Part shown: positions 8,217 to 15,647 of the stretch, piece after piece
Layout: every line of letters begins with the position of its first letter
Position numbering within the stretch: position 1 is the stretch's first letter
NCBI GenBank assembly: GCA_022565415.1
Contig: JAIUMT010000033.1
Coordinates: 1 to 16,723 of the forward strand
Length of the DNA: 16,723 bases
Direction: 5' to 3'
DNA from: Balneolales bacterium
GTDB lineage: Bacteria > Bacteroidota > Rhodothermia > Balneolales > HLUCCA01
Position numbers and translations under genes: made by a program
The notes under the pieces: generated by a model
Seen by the model: the letters and a program-made list of their open reading frames with translations, nothing else
Told to the model about the DNA's origin: nothing
Database searches by the model: none

Positions 8217-9083
8217 ATGCTCGAAATCAATATTTGGGATTACCTGAACGAGGCTTTCTGGAAAAACCTGATTAAAGGTCTGCTTTTCCTGGTTATTTCA
8301 ATTCCCATCATTCTATACTTCCGAAAAATCATACGTAATTCTGTAACGAAAAAGTATGGTGTGCATTACGGGTTACTATCGAGTAAAGTCTTTTACTACT
8401 CTATGATGGGTATCGTTCTGATGGCGTTTCTTACTGAAATTGGTTTCAGTCTGGGACCATTACTAGGTGCTGCTGGAATCGTTGGTGTGGCGTTGGGTTT
8501 TGCCTCACAAACCAGTGTTTCCAACATAATTAGCGGACTTTTTCTAATTGCCGAAAAACCGTTCGAAGTTGGTGATGTGATTACCGTTGGCGATTTAACT
8601 GGCGCTGTGCTGTCTATCGACACACTTTCTATTAAAATCCGGACCTTTGACAATCGTTTCGTTCGCATCCCAAATGAAATGATCATCAAGCAGGTCGTAA
8701 TCAACATAACACGCTTCCCAATTCGTCGATTGGATATCGTGGTCGGATTCGCCTACAAAGAAAATATCGATCGTGTTAAGGCTATTTTGCTTGATATTGC
8801 CGAGAAAAACACACGAGCCCTGCAGGAACCAGAGCCAATGGTTAATTTCAACGCGTTCGCATCTTCAGCAGTTGAGGTAAATTTTAGGGTGTGGGCTCCT
8901 AAAGAGGACTTCATCAAACTTCGCGATGAAATTCATACCGCAATCAAAGTGCGTTTTGATGAGGAGGGAATCGAGATTCCGTTTCCACATGTATCGATTT
9001 ATTCTGGCGAAGTCACGAAGCCATTTCCTGTGAAAATGCTGAAAGAAGAGTCTGAGGTGGACAAAAAAGAGTTGCCAGACTAA
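8217..9083 (+). CDS. mscS: Small-conductance mechanosensitive channel, MscS family
   Basis: At 288 residues the length matches E. coli-type MscS. There are three hydrophobic segments: about 17-33, 58-77 and the pore helix TM3 at about 82-110. TM3 carries the Gly/Ala-packed pattern GAAGIVGVALGFASQTSVSN, and the next stretch, ISGLFLIAEKPFEVGDVI, is the conserved beta-domain entry. The beta and alpha/beta vestibule domains follow (IRTFDNRFVRIPNEMI, then VNFRVWAPKEDF and IEIPFPHVSIY). The protein sits in the inner membrane and opens under tension to release solutes on hypo-osmotic shock. It is probably co-transcribed with the DUF432 gene. Its TAA overlaps the stop codon of the convergent mnmD gene. 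Confidence 0.95.
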   Translation: MLEINIWDYLNEAFWKNLIKGLLFLVISIPIILYFRKIIRNSVTKKYGVHYGLLSSKVFYYSMMGIVLMAFLTEIGFSLGPLLGAAGIVGVALGFASQTSVSNIISGLFLIAEKPFEVGDVITVGDLTGAVLSIDTLSIKIRTFDNRFVRIPNEMIIKQVVINITRFPIRRLDIVVGFAYKENIDRVKAILLDIAEKNTRALQEPEPMVNFNAFASSAVEVNFRVWAPKEDFIKLRDEIHTAIKVRFDEEGIEIPFPHVSIYSGEVTKPFPVKMLKEESEVDKKELPD

Positions 9084-9823
9084 GTGAATCGCTCAATTAG
9101 CCGCTCTTCGTTGAGGCGTTTGAGTCCGGAGAGTTTTTTGGCTGATTTTGATGCCAGTGTCATTTCGCGTTTTCCCAACGCTCCCGGTGCTCGGGCAACA
9201 AACCACCCAGCTATGGCCATGGCTGCTCTGGCTTTCGTGGCGGCGCAGTATGTGGCTAAAACAGCATGTTCGGCGCAATACATTCGTATTTTGAAAAACA
9301 CTTCTGATGTCCATAGCTCATCGTTAACTTCGGGCGAAAAGGGATCGTGGAATACGTAATCGAATCGGTTACCTGCAAAATCCGCATCCGAAAAAAGTCC
9401 ATGAAATACGTGTAAACGGTATTTTGGAAGGATTTCAATATTTACATGTCCGTTAGCCAACTGCTCAAAAATGGGTGCCAATTGCTCGCCCAATTCGCTG
9501 TTTTTAAGATGATCTGCGTAGTTCAACTTCCCGGCAATGTCCACCGAAATAGGATATGCTTCAACACTTTGGAATAGAATTTCAGACGAACTGTTTAATG
9601 ATTTTTTCAGATCTGCTAGTAGAAGTGCGTTAAGTCCAGTGCCAAATCCAATTTCGAGAACCCGAACAGGTTTATGATCTTTTAAATCCTGCACAATGCC
9701 CGACTGATCGAAAAAAACATGCAAACTCTCGGCGACAGCTCCATTCGGATTGTGATAAAATTGTCCGAATTCTTCGGAGTAAATTGTATGCGACCCATCT
9801 CGACAGATTTCAATTCGTTTCAT
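9080..9823 (-). CDS. mnmD: tRNA 5-(methylaminomethyl)-2-thiouridine methyltransferase MnmD (stand-alone)
   Basis: This is the methyltransferase half of the MnmC activity, using S-adenosylmethionine to finish the mnm5 group on wobble uridine 34 of tRNA. Visible marks: DGSHTIYSEEFGQFYHN near the N-terminus, the SAM-binding motif VLEIGFGTGLNALLL, the FDYVFHDPFSPEVND catalytic-region motif with W-TSEVF, and the C-terminal YCAATKARAAM / APGALGKREM block. There is no FAD-dependent MnmC2 domain, as in the single-domain MnmD found in many non-enteric bacteria. I chose the ATG at 9823, 4 nt after the stop of the upstream TRAGN gene; a GTG at 9853 in the same frame would overlap that gene by 26 nt and is less likely. 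Its TAG overlaps the mscS TAA. Confidence 0.88.
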   Translation of the reverse strand: MKRIEICRDGSHTIYSEEFGQFYHNPNGAVAESLHVFFDQSGIVQDLKDHKPVRVLEIGFGTGLNALLLADLKKSLNSSSEILFQSVEAYPISVDIAGKLNYADHLKNSELGEQLAPIFEQLANGHVNIEILPKYRLHVFHGLFSDADFAGNRFDYVFHDPFSPEVNDELWTSEVFFKIRMYCAEHAVLATYCAATKARAAMAIAGWFVARAPGALGKREMTLASKSAKKLSGLKRLNEERLIERFT

Positions 9824-9827
9824 GCGC

Positions 9828-11171
9828 TCAATCAATCGGTTGGATGGAAACACTTCCTAAACGGGTATGTGCTTTTAGCGAGGCACCTCCGCTATTTAAT
9901 ACTCCGCGAATATACTGAGATTCGATTTCGCCTGAGGTTTCGAATAAATCGGATACAGAAACTTGAGTCCCATTAAGATTTATGTCGGCGTTGGTAGATG
10001 CAGGTATTCTCACCGTGATATTTCCAACCCGGGATTCCAAATTCATAGAACGATTTGTCGTTTGAGTTTCGACCGTGATATTTCCTGCGCGGGTGAGTAA
10101 CTCCGCATTTGCATCATGATTTTCAGCGACAATGTTTCCGGCTCTTGTGCGCAAGGTGGTATTTCCGGAAAGTCCGCTCGAGCGAATATTTCCAGCTCTG
10201 GTGTCTGCTGTAATGTTACCGTAAAGTCCGGTGAGCGACAAATTACCAGCGCGGGTCTCGATTTGAATATCACCTCCGGCATTATAAGCCTCTATATTTC
10301 CGGCACGTGTTTCGATAATATGCGTGAGCGCCCCTTCAGGAACCACAATTCGAACGCCGGGCTGAAACCCATTCCCGGTAGAACTCCACCAGCTTTTGAT
10401 TCTGGAGTACCAGTCGTCGGCAACGGGCTTTTTCTCTACTTTGATGGTGAGTGATTCCGGATTTTTACTCAAAACAGCGACATGACTTTTATTGAAGTCA
10501 CTTTCTGAAACATTCTCAGGTAGCCAAATCTGCACCAAAATATCAGAACTGTCGTGAGTGAGAAGCTGCACATGGCCACTCTCCAAATTCGTTGTAATCC
10601 TGCCAAGTGCGAAGGCCGGGAATCGTTGTTCCTGATAAAGTGTGGCAACATCTTCGTTGTAGCGCTTATTGAACGGACTATCGCCGCTTATTTCATCAGT
10701 TAGTGCTGATGTTCCATCGAGTACGTTTCCCAGCATGCGGGTTGTGCTTGCCAGAATTTCACGCTCACGGTCGTTTGTTTTGCGAGAATCGGGGTTGGAA
10801 GCAGGCGTTTCTGTTTGCCCAGATTGAGCCTCAGATTGATTTGATTGAGTCTCAGGTTGCCCAGGTTCAGCCGCTGCAGCGATATGATTTTCTTGCTCAG
10901 TTACGGCAACAGTAGGTTCTGCAAGAGTGACATCCGAATCGGTTAGTTCATCATCAGTGGAACTGTTGGTGATCTCTTCTGCTGTATTATCCGGTTTTAC
11001 GGGTTCGGGAATCTCCGGAGCGGATTCACGTGATTCTGCTATGGGAGCCTCTTCCTCAGTTAGAATGGATTCAAGTCCGGTTGGAGTCGGTTCATTTCTG
11101 TTCAACATCACTGCAACAATAATGATGAGGCCGCCGACTAGTACTAATTCCCACGAAAATTTTGATTTCAT
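9828..11171 (-). CDS. Membrane-anchored DUF4097-like protein with TRAGN beta-solenoid repeats
   Basis: The 447-residue product has one N-terminal membrane helix (about 8-23: ELVLVGGLIIIVAVML) with Lys at 2 and 4, so it is probably a type II anchor with the bulk in the periplasm. Residues 26-135 form an acidic Glu/Pro/Thr/Gln-rich linker. A globular part (about 136-280) follows, then repeats. TRAGN occurs at 288, 306, 324, 342 and 360, an exact 18-residue period, then SRVGN at 380 and TRLGS at 436. Alternating polar/hydrophobic positions and T-R-A-G-N turns suggest a right-handed beta-solenoid; this resembles DUF4097 C-termini, though the family match is not certain. Function is unknown. It precedes mnmD by 4 nt, so they are probably co-transcribed; a functional tie is not obvious. 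Confidence 0.82.
   Translation of the reverse strand: MKSKFSWELVLVGGLIIIVAVMLNRNEPTPTGLESILTEEEAPIAESRESAPEIPEPVKPDNTAEEITNSSTDDELTDSDVTLAEPTVAVTEQENHIAAAAEPGQPETQSNQSEAQSGQTETPASNPDSRKTNDREREILASTTRMLGNVLDGTSALTDEISGDSPFNKRYNEDVATLYQEQRFPAFALGRITTNLESGHVQLLTHDSSDILVQIWLPENVSESDFNKSHVAVLSKNPESLTIKVEKKPVADDWYSRIKSWWSSTGNGFQPGVRIVVPEGALTHIIETRAGNIEAYNAGGDIQIETRAGNLSLTGLYGNITADTRAGNIRSSGLSGNTTLRTRAGNIVAENHDANAELLTRAGNITVETQTTNRSMNLESRVGNITVRIPASTNADINLNGTQVSVSDLFETSGEIESQYIRGVLNSGGASLKAHTRLGSVSIQPID
10017..10310 (-). repeat. 54-bp coding repeat (18-residue TRAGN units)
   Basis: Five TRAGN units begin every 54 bp on the minus strand (10310, 10256, 10202, 10148, 10094) and are followed by a degenerate SRVGN unit. 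Codons for TRAGN vary between copies (for example ACACGTGCC, ACCCGCGCT, ACAAGAGCC), so the repeats are old and kept at the protein level, not recent DNA duplications. Confidence 0.85.
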
Positions 11172-11348
11172 AACATCAGGATTCTAAAATGTTTTACACG
11201 CTCACTGAGTGTATCTAAACCTCTTGGGTAAATCGGGTCTGACTTCTCAATGTATCTTTATATTACGTCTAATGTGGTTGCGATGTTCGTATAAACTTAT
11301 CAACGTCATTAATTGCAATCTTAGCAAGGTTTAACAACGAATTTCTGG

Positions 11349-11356
11349 TAATTTTG
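11349..11356 (+). promoter_or_regulatory. Bacteroidota-type -7 box (TAnnTTTG) upstream of the UPF0173 gene
   Basis: TAATTTTG matches the TAnnTTTG -7 consensus known from Bacteroidota and would give a leader of about 40-45 nt before the ATG at 11406. No clear TTTG -33 box is seen at the expected distance, so support is partial. The rest of the 234-nt divergent gap (11172-11405) shows no other feature I can support. Confidence 0.35.
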
Positions 11357-11405
11357 CGCCAAAAAAGACATATTGAAGTAAATCTAAATTTAAAGAATCA
11401 AAACT

Positions 11406-12116
11406 ATGCTTAAGTCAAAATCAAAAATTACGTGGTTGGGTCATTCTGCTTTTCAATTGGTGAGTCCAGGTGGAAAAATTATTTATGTAGATCCATTTTT
11501 GTCGCACAATCCTACCACTCCAGACGAGTTTAAAACGGTTTCTGAGGCCGATTATATTCTACTCACGCACGGTCATGAAGATCATGTGGGCGACACCCTC
11601 GAAATTGCTAAAAATACGGGTTGCAAAGTGGTTGCTCAGGTAGAACTATCTCATTTGCTGAAAAAGGCCGGACTCAATGAAAATCAGGCCGTCGACTTTA
11701 ACAAAGGTGGCACCATCAAATTCGAAGACTTTTCGGTTACAATGGTTTCGGCGAATCACAGTTCGTCGTATGGTGGGCAATATGCCGGCGAAGCGGCCGG
11801 ACTCGTTATCCGATTTTTTGATGATATCACGTTTTATCACCTCGGTGATACCAACATTTTTGCCGACCTCGAGTTTTACGGAGAGATGTACAAGCCAGAC
11901 CTTATCGCGGTTCCAATCGGAGATCTCTATACAATGGGGCCATTTGAAGCGGCACTTTGTTGTGAGTTGATCAACGCTCCGTATGCGGTTCCGATTCATT
12001 ATGGTACGTTCCCGTTATTACAGGGCACTCCGGAAGAATTTCAGGCGGCAGCAGGAGAAGCATCCGACACAGAAGTTCTGATTCCGGTTGCAGGCGAACC
12101 CATTGTTGGTGCCTGA
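11406..12116 (+). CDS. UPF0173 metal-dependent hydrolase (metallo-beta-lactamase fold)
   Basis: The 236-residue cytosolic protein has the short metallo-beta-lactamase fold of the UPF0173 / L-ascorbate-6-phosphate lactonase-like group. It opens with ITWLGHSAFQL. Metal-binding residues are H55, H57, D59 and H60 in THGHEDH, H118 in SANHSS, D148 in HLGDTN and H198 in PIHYGTF. All are intact, so it should be an active dinuclear hydrolase. The natural substrate of this subgroup is not established. The M20 gene starts 2 nt after its stop, marking the first gene of a compact plus-strand run. Confidence 0.93.
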   Translation: MLKSKSKITWLGHSAFQLVSPGGKIIYVDPFLSHNPTTPDEFKTVSEADYILLTHGHEDHVGDTLEIAKNTGCKVVAQVELSHLLKKAGLNENQAVDFNKGGTIKFEDFSVTMVSANHSSSYGGQYAGEAAGLVIRFFDDITFYHLGDTNIFADLEFYGEMYKPDLIAVPIGDLYTMGPFEAALCCELINAPYAVPIHYGTFPLLQGTPEEFQAAAGEASDTEVLIPVAGEPIVGA

Positions 12117-12118
12117 TA

Positions 12119-13324
12119 ATGACCATACACGAACGAATAGAGTCGATAACGAAATCGATTTATCCCAAACTGATTAAACTCCGCCGGCATTTTCATCAAC
12201 CTCCCGAGCTGAGTTATAAGGAATTCGAAACCACAGAACGAATCATTGCCTAACTCACCGCCCTCGGTTACGAGATCGAACGTCCGTTGGAGACCGGTTG
12301 CATAGCTGTGCTCGAGGGCAATGTCGCCAGTGATAGGGTAATTGCCCTGCGCGCCGACATCGACGCGCTGCCAATTCACGAAGAAGGCGATCACAAAGCC
12401 GGATTTATTTCCAAAACCGACGGCGTATCACACTGCTGCGGACACGCCGTCCATCTCACAAACCTACTCGGCGTTGCCCACGTACTCGCCGAACTCCGCG
12501 ACGAAATTCCGGGTAAGGTCGTCTTGGTATTTCAGCCGGGCGAAGAGAAACCGCCGGGTGGAGGGAAGCTGATAATGGATTCAGGTGTATTGAAACGGCT
12601 GGGGGTTCAAGCCATTTACGGACTGCATACTTACCCATATGGAAGTCCGGGCGAAGTTTCGGTAATCAAGGGGCCCATGATGGCTCGGCCTGATGAATTT
12701 ACCATCAAGGTCATTGGCAAAGGCGGTCATGCTGCCATCCCTCAGAAAGCCGTAGATCCTATCGTGATTGCTGCCCAAATCGTAACCGTTATTCAGAGCA
12801 TCGTAAGTAGGTCGGTGAATCCGCTCGAACCCGCTGTGGTAACAATTGGCAAGATTTCAGGTGGATCGGCGCACAATATTATTCCCGACTCGGTAACTAT
12901 GCTGGGCACCATCCGAACATTTTCGGAAGAACTCACGCTGAAAATCAGTCACCAAATCGAGGATGTATCCCGGGCGTTGGCCCAATCCGCTGGTGCACAA
13001 ATAGAGTACACGTTGGTAGAAGGATATCCCGCGGTTATCAACACACCCGAAGCTGTCGACGCAATTGTGCATGCCGCAGCCAGATTACCAGAGGTGTCGG
13101 TTGTGAATCTGCCGGAACCCATTATGGCAGGCGAAGATTTTTCCGTTTATCTACAGGAAATTCCGGGCAGTTATATGTATCTGGGGTCGGGTAGCGAAGA
13201 AAGCGAATCGAACGTGTACAACTGGCATCATCCCAAGTACAATGCCGACGAACGCGCCATGTATACCGGAGTTTCGCTACTGGCCGCTCTAGTTTTCGAG
13301 CCCGAAAGCATCCCGAAAAAATGA
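12119..13324 (+). pseudogene. M20-family amidohydrolase (HipO/IAA-amino-acid hydrolase type) interrupted by an in-frame TAA
   Basis: Translation from the ATG at 12119 gives a normal N-terminus for this family (KLRRHFHQPPELSYKEFE-type start) for 44 codons, then a TAA at 12251-12253. The same frame resumes with LTALGYEIERPLETGC, as homologues continue, and runs to 13324; no frameshift is needed. Full length would be about 401 residues, normal for the family. Later residues look largely functional: C107 and H109 (metal), H112, E142/E143 in QPGEE, H170 in YGLHTYPYG and H371 in WHHPKYN. However, the usual CGHDxH motif reads CGHAVH, with Asp replaced by Ala110. Either this is a recent pseudogene, a short protein restarts internally (TTG at 12287), the stop is read through, or the base call is wrong. 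A coding-like downstream half favours a recent event. Confidence 0.75.
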
Positions 13325-13779
13325 CAAAACTCGCGTTCGAAAATATTTCGGGATCCGTTTTTAATCTCGACGAAAACCAGTTGGAAGATGGGTTATCTGC
13401 GTCGCGGAACAGTCCGCGGAAACGGTTCATTTTGCCCATTCACCGCACCCAGAACGCTACGGTGCAGCGAATGATAAACTTCATGCAGCCGGGCACCTAC
13501 ATCCGACCTCATTTGCATCCACGAGCGCATGCCTGCGAGTCGATTGTCGTTTTCAAAGGCGCAATTCGGTTCAAGGTTTACGATGAAAATGGCCGTATTT
13601 TACAGAAGTTTATCGCACGGGCCGGAACCGCTTCGGCCGTGCTGGATATTGAACCAAATGTTTGGCACGGGTTTGATGTACTCGAACCCGACACAGTTTT
13701 GTTCGAATCCAAAATGGGACCGTACGACGTCGAATTAGACAAGATTTTCGCCCCGTGGGCTCCCAAAGAAACGTTTTAA
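13321..13779 (+). CDS. WbuC-family cupin-fold protein
   Basis: This 152-residue single-domain cupin is WbuC-like. It has FILPIHRTQNATVQRMINFM upstream of the first cupin motif PHLHPRAHACESIVVFKG (H64, H66, E73, Gly80). The second motif, NVWHGFDVLEPDTVLFES, supplies H116, so a metal site is likely. WbuC proteins are named from O-antigen gene clusters, but their reaction is not established and no polysaccharide genes are near. The ATG overlaps the stop of the M20 gene (ATGA at 13321-13324), showing tight coupling, perhaps by translational re-initiation. The upstream interruption could therefore affect its translation through polarity. Confidence 0.85.
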   Translation: MTKLAFENISGSVFNLDENQLEDGLSASRNSPRKRFILPIHRTQNATVQRMINFMQPGTYIRPHLHPRAHACESIVVFKGAIRFKVYDENGRILQKFIARAGTASAVLDIEPNVWHGFDVLEPDTVLFESKMGPYDVELDKIFAPWAPKETF

Positions 13780-13791
13780 GAACAACAGATT

Positions 13792-14811
13792 TTGAAGATC
13801 CGGATTAATAAATATATAAGTGAAGCAGGAATTTGCTCACGTCGAGATGCCGACCGTAAAATTGAGCAGGGTAAAGTGCGCGTAAATGGCCGTCCAGCCG
13901 AGCTTGGCGATCAAGTTGACGACGACGATGAGGTTTTGGTTGATGGAAATCCGGTTCAGACCCGGGTTCAGCGCGTTTATATCGCCTACAACAAGCCCGT
14001 TGGCATCACATCCACGACAGATCACACCGATCCAGACAACATCATCAAATCTGTAGCGTACCACGGCGGACGCGTTTTCCCGGTTGGGCGACTCGATAAA
14101 GATTCGGAAGGGTTGATTCTGCTTACCAACAACGGCGATATTGTTAACAAAGTGCTGCGTGTGAGCAACGCCCACGATAAGGAGTACACGGTAACGGTCG
14201 ACAAGCCGGTAACCGATGAATTTGTGAAGAAAATGTCGGATGGGGTACCCATCATAGGCGTCAGAACCAAAAAATGTAAGGTTACACGCATTGATCAAAA
14301 TTCGTTCACAATTGTGCTTCAGCAAGGATTAAATAGGCAAATCCGCAGAATGTGCAAGGTTTTTGGATATTCCGTTTTGAGATTGGTTCGTGTTCGAATT
14401 ATGCACATCCATTTGGATACACTTCCCGTTGGAAGCTGGCGCTTTTTAACGGATGGAGAAGTTACAAAACTTCAGGAGGCAGTAAGGGATTCTGCCAATA
14501 TGAAGGTTCCGAGCGGACAAAAAAAGAAAAAAGTCTACACCAAAGCTCCGGGTAAATTCACGCCTACAACACCGGAAGAGCCCAAAAGTGGCCGTGGAAC
14601 GAGAGGGAAAGCGGCCAGCGATCGCAGAGGTGGAAAGCCATCAGGTGGTTCGGCACGTGGAGCGAAAGGTTCAAAACCTGGATTTTCATCGAAATCTAGC
14701 GGAAAACCCGGATCTACATCAAAGCCTGCAGGGAAATCTGGATTTTCGTCCAAGCCGGGTAGCAAAAACCGCAGCACAACTTCGGGATCTAAAGGCAAGG
14801 GTAACCGATAA
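13792..14811 (+). CDS. rluF: 23S rRNA pseudouridine(2604) synthase RluF with basic tail
   Basis: The 339-residue protein is closest to E. coli RluF. It has an S4 RNA-binding domain (about 3-50: INKYISEAGICSRRDADR), then the RsuA/RluB-type catalytic domain with GRLDKDSEGLILLTN (catalytic D102), NKVLR, KEYTVTVDKPV, TKKCKV and GLNRQIRRMCKVFGY. RluF isomerises U2604 of 23S rRNA, and U2605 as a minor site. Residues from about 235 to 339 form a Lys/Ser/Gly/Pro tail that could bind RNA. E. coli RluF also has a basic tail, but this one carries a 30-bp repeat. The only in-frame start after the WbuC stop is TTG at 13792 (an ATT precedes it), with no clear Shine-Dalgarno sequence. It lies 12 nt after the cupin gene in the same run. 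Confidence 0.93.
   Translation: MKIRINKYISEAGICSRRDADRKIEQGKVRVNGRPAELGDQVDDDDEVLVDGNPVQTRVQRVYIAYNKPVGITSTTDHTDPDNIIKSVAYHGGRVFPVGRLDKDSEGLILLTNNGDIVNKVLRVSNAHDKEYTVTVDKPVTDEFVKKMSDGVPIIGVRTKKCKVTRIDQNSFTIVLQQGLNRQIRRMCKVFGYSVLRLVRVRIMHIHLDTLPVGSWRFLTDGEVTKLQEAVRDSANMKVPSGQKKKKVYTKAPGKFTPTTPEEPKSGRGTRGKAASDRRGGKPSGGSARGAKGSKPGFSSKSSGKPGSTSKPAGKSGFSSKPGSKNRSTTSGSKGKGNR
14674..14763 (+). repeat. Three 30-bp tandem units encoding a Lys/Ser/Gly decapeptide in the RluF tail
   Basis: Units start at 14674, 14704 and 14734 (AAACCTGGATTTTC, AAACCCGGATCTAC, AAATCTGGATTTTC). They encode KPGFSSKSSG, KPGSTSKPAG and KSGFSSKPGS, residues 295-324. The register is exact and in frame, so copy-number change would not shift the frame. 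Confidence 0.8.
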
Positions 14812-14917
14812 AAGAGTATCTTTTTATGAAGTGCATCTGCATGAAGTTTAAAATTAAACTAACGCCATCTACAATGATGCTTAATTAGATAGCAACATTT
14901 CATATCGCTTACAGTTA

Positions 14918-14950
14918 CTGTAGCCATGTCTGTTTTAAATATGGCTACAG
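14918..14950. terminator. Perfect 10-bp hairpin between convergent rluF and the Nudix gene; possible terminator
   Basis: CTGTAGCCAT (14918-14927) pairs with ATGGCTACAG (14941-14950) across a 13-nt loop. It sits between convergent stops (14811 and 14985) where a terminator is expected. No T-tract follows on either strand, so intrinsic termination is uncertain. An overlapping smaller hairpin, TACAG/CTGTA (14910-14914, 14918-14922), uses the same left arm and excludes the larger one. No gene is visible in the rest of 14812-14984. Confidence 0.45.
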
Positions 14951-14984
14951 ATTAAGTCAACTTTACATGACATTAGCGTAAGTC

Positions 14985-15623
14985 TTATCCATTTCGTTCT
15001 ATCGACCGCACCACTGCCCTGAATTCGCTTAAAATCATCGCGGTTGCTCCCCAAAGTGGAACATCGTGTACATCCCAGAATGGCACGTCATATTGTGTTC
15101 CCCTCAGGGTCCAAGTTTCTCGTCGCAAAATCGACGTGTCCATTAAACTTGTAACGTGCCGGTGAAATACTTCATCAACTTCGTCCTCGCATAAGAGTAG
15201 TTCGGGCAGATTTTGTACAAAAGCCACAACGGGATGAATCAGATTACGAGAATGTGGTACATGTAGGGCCGACAAACTACCTAAAACCTGTGGCATAGTT
15301 TCAGGAACACCGATTTCTTCCCAGGTTTCCCGTAAAGCGGCCTGCTCTATAGACTCGCCCGATTCGATTCGTCCCCCGGGCAGACTAAGTTGTCCGCTGT
15401 GGGAGGGAAGCCTACTGCTTCGCAACGTGAGTGTAAATTGCAGTTCTGAGGTAGATGTATTTTCGGAAAGCAGCAGTAAAACGGCGCTTTTGCGTATGTT
15501 TTCGGGGGCATTGGGGATGGAAGCCGGAGGCAAATCAACCGGCCACGGAACCATTTCCAACTGTGCTTTTTCGCCAGGCAAATTCAGTTGCAATGCGGTT
15601 TGTATACTTTTCGGGGAAATCAT
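14985..15623 (-). CDS. Nudix hydrolase, CoA pyrophosphatase (NudL/YeaB) type
   Basis: The protein (about 212 residues) has a full Nudix box, G84-x5-E-x7-RE-x2-EE-x-G-V (GGRIESGE ... RETWEEIGV), which binds Mg2+/Mn2+. Just before it, TLTLRSSRLPSHSGQLSLPGG matches the upstream signature of CoA-type Nudix enzymes. These hydrolyse CoA and acyl-CoA to 4'-phosphopantetheine derivatives and 3',5'-ADP. The C-terminal block (VDEVFHRHVTSLMD, then VPLWGATAMIL) is also typical. I chose the ATG at 15623; a TTG at 15632 would add three residues. The ferredoxin gene ends 24 nt upstream on the same strand, so the two may share a transcript. Specificity for CoA is inferred from motifs only. Confidence 0.9.
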   Translation of the reverse strand: MISPKSIQTALQLNLPGEKAQLEMVPWPVDLPPASIPNAPENIRKSAVLLLLSENTSTSELQFTLTLRSSRLPSHSGQLSLPGGRIESGESIEQAALRETWEEIGVPETMPQVLGSLSALHVPHSRNLIHPVVAFVQNLPELLLCEDEVDEVFHRHVTSLMDTSILRRETWTLRGTQYDVPFWDVHDVPLWGATAMILSEFRAVVRSIERNG

Positions 15624-15647
15624 GAGGCGCAATGTATTATCGGACTT

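Noticed and set aside
9824..9853. Longer mnmD beginning at GTG 9853
   Set aside because: It would overlap the upstream gene by 26 nt; the ATG at 9823, 4 nt after that gene's stop, gives a normal family N-terminus.
10017..10310. Regular short repeats that could suggest a CRISPR-like array
   Set aside because: The 54-bp period is exactly 18 codons inside one long open frame, the units differ at synonymous sites, and there are no conserved repeats separated by unique spacers.
11406..12116. Antibiotic-resistance beta-lactamase
   Set aside because: The fold is metallo-beta-lactamase-like but the motifs and length fit the UPF0173 housekeeping hydrolases; no signal peptide for periplasmic export is present.
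13792..13794. TTG start of rluF as a possible annotation error or recoding signal
   Set aside because: The frame cannot extend upstream past the WbuC stop to any ATG, and the protein beginning at TTG is complete for the family; a TTG start is unusual but acceptable.
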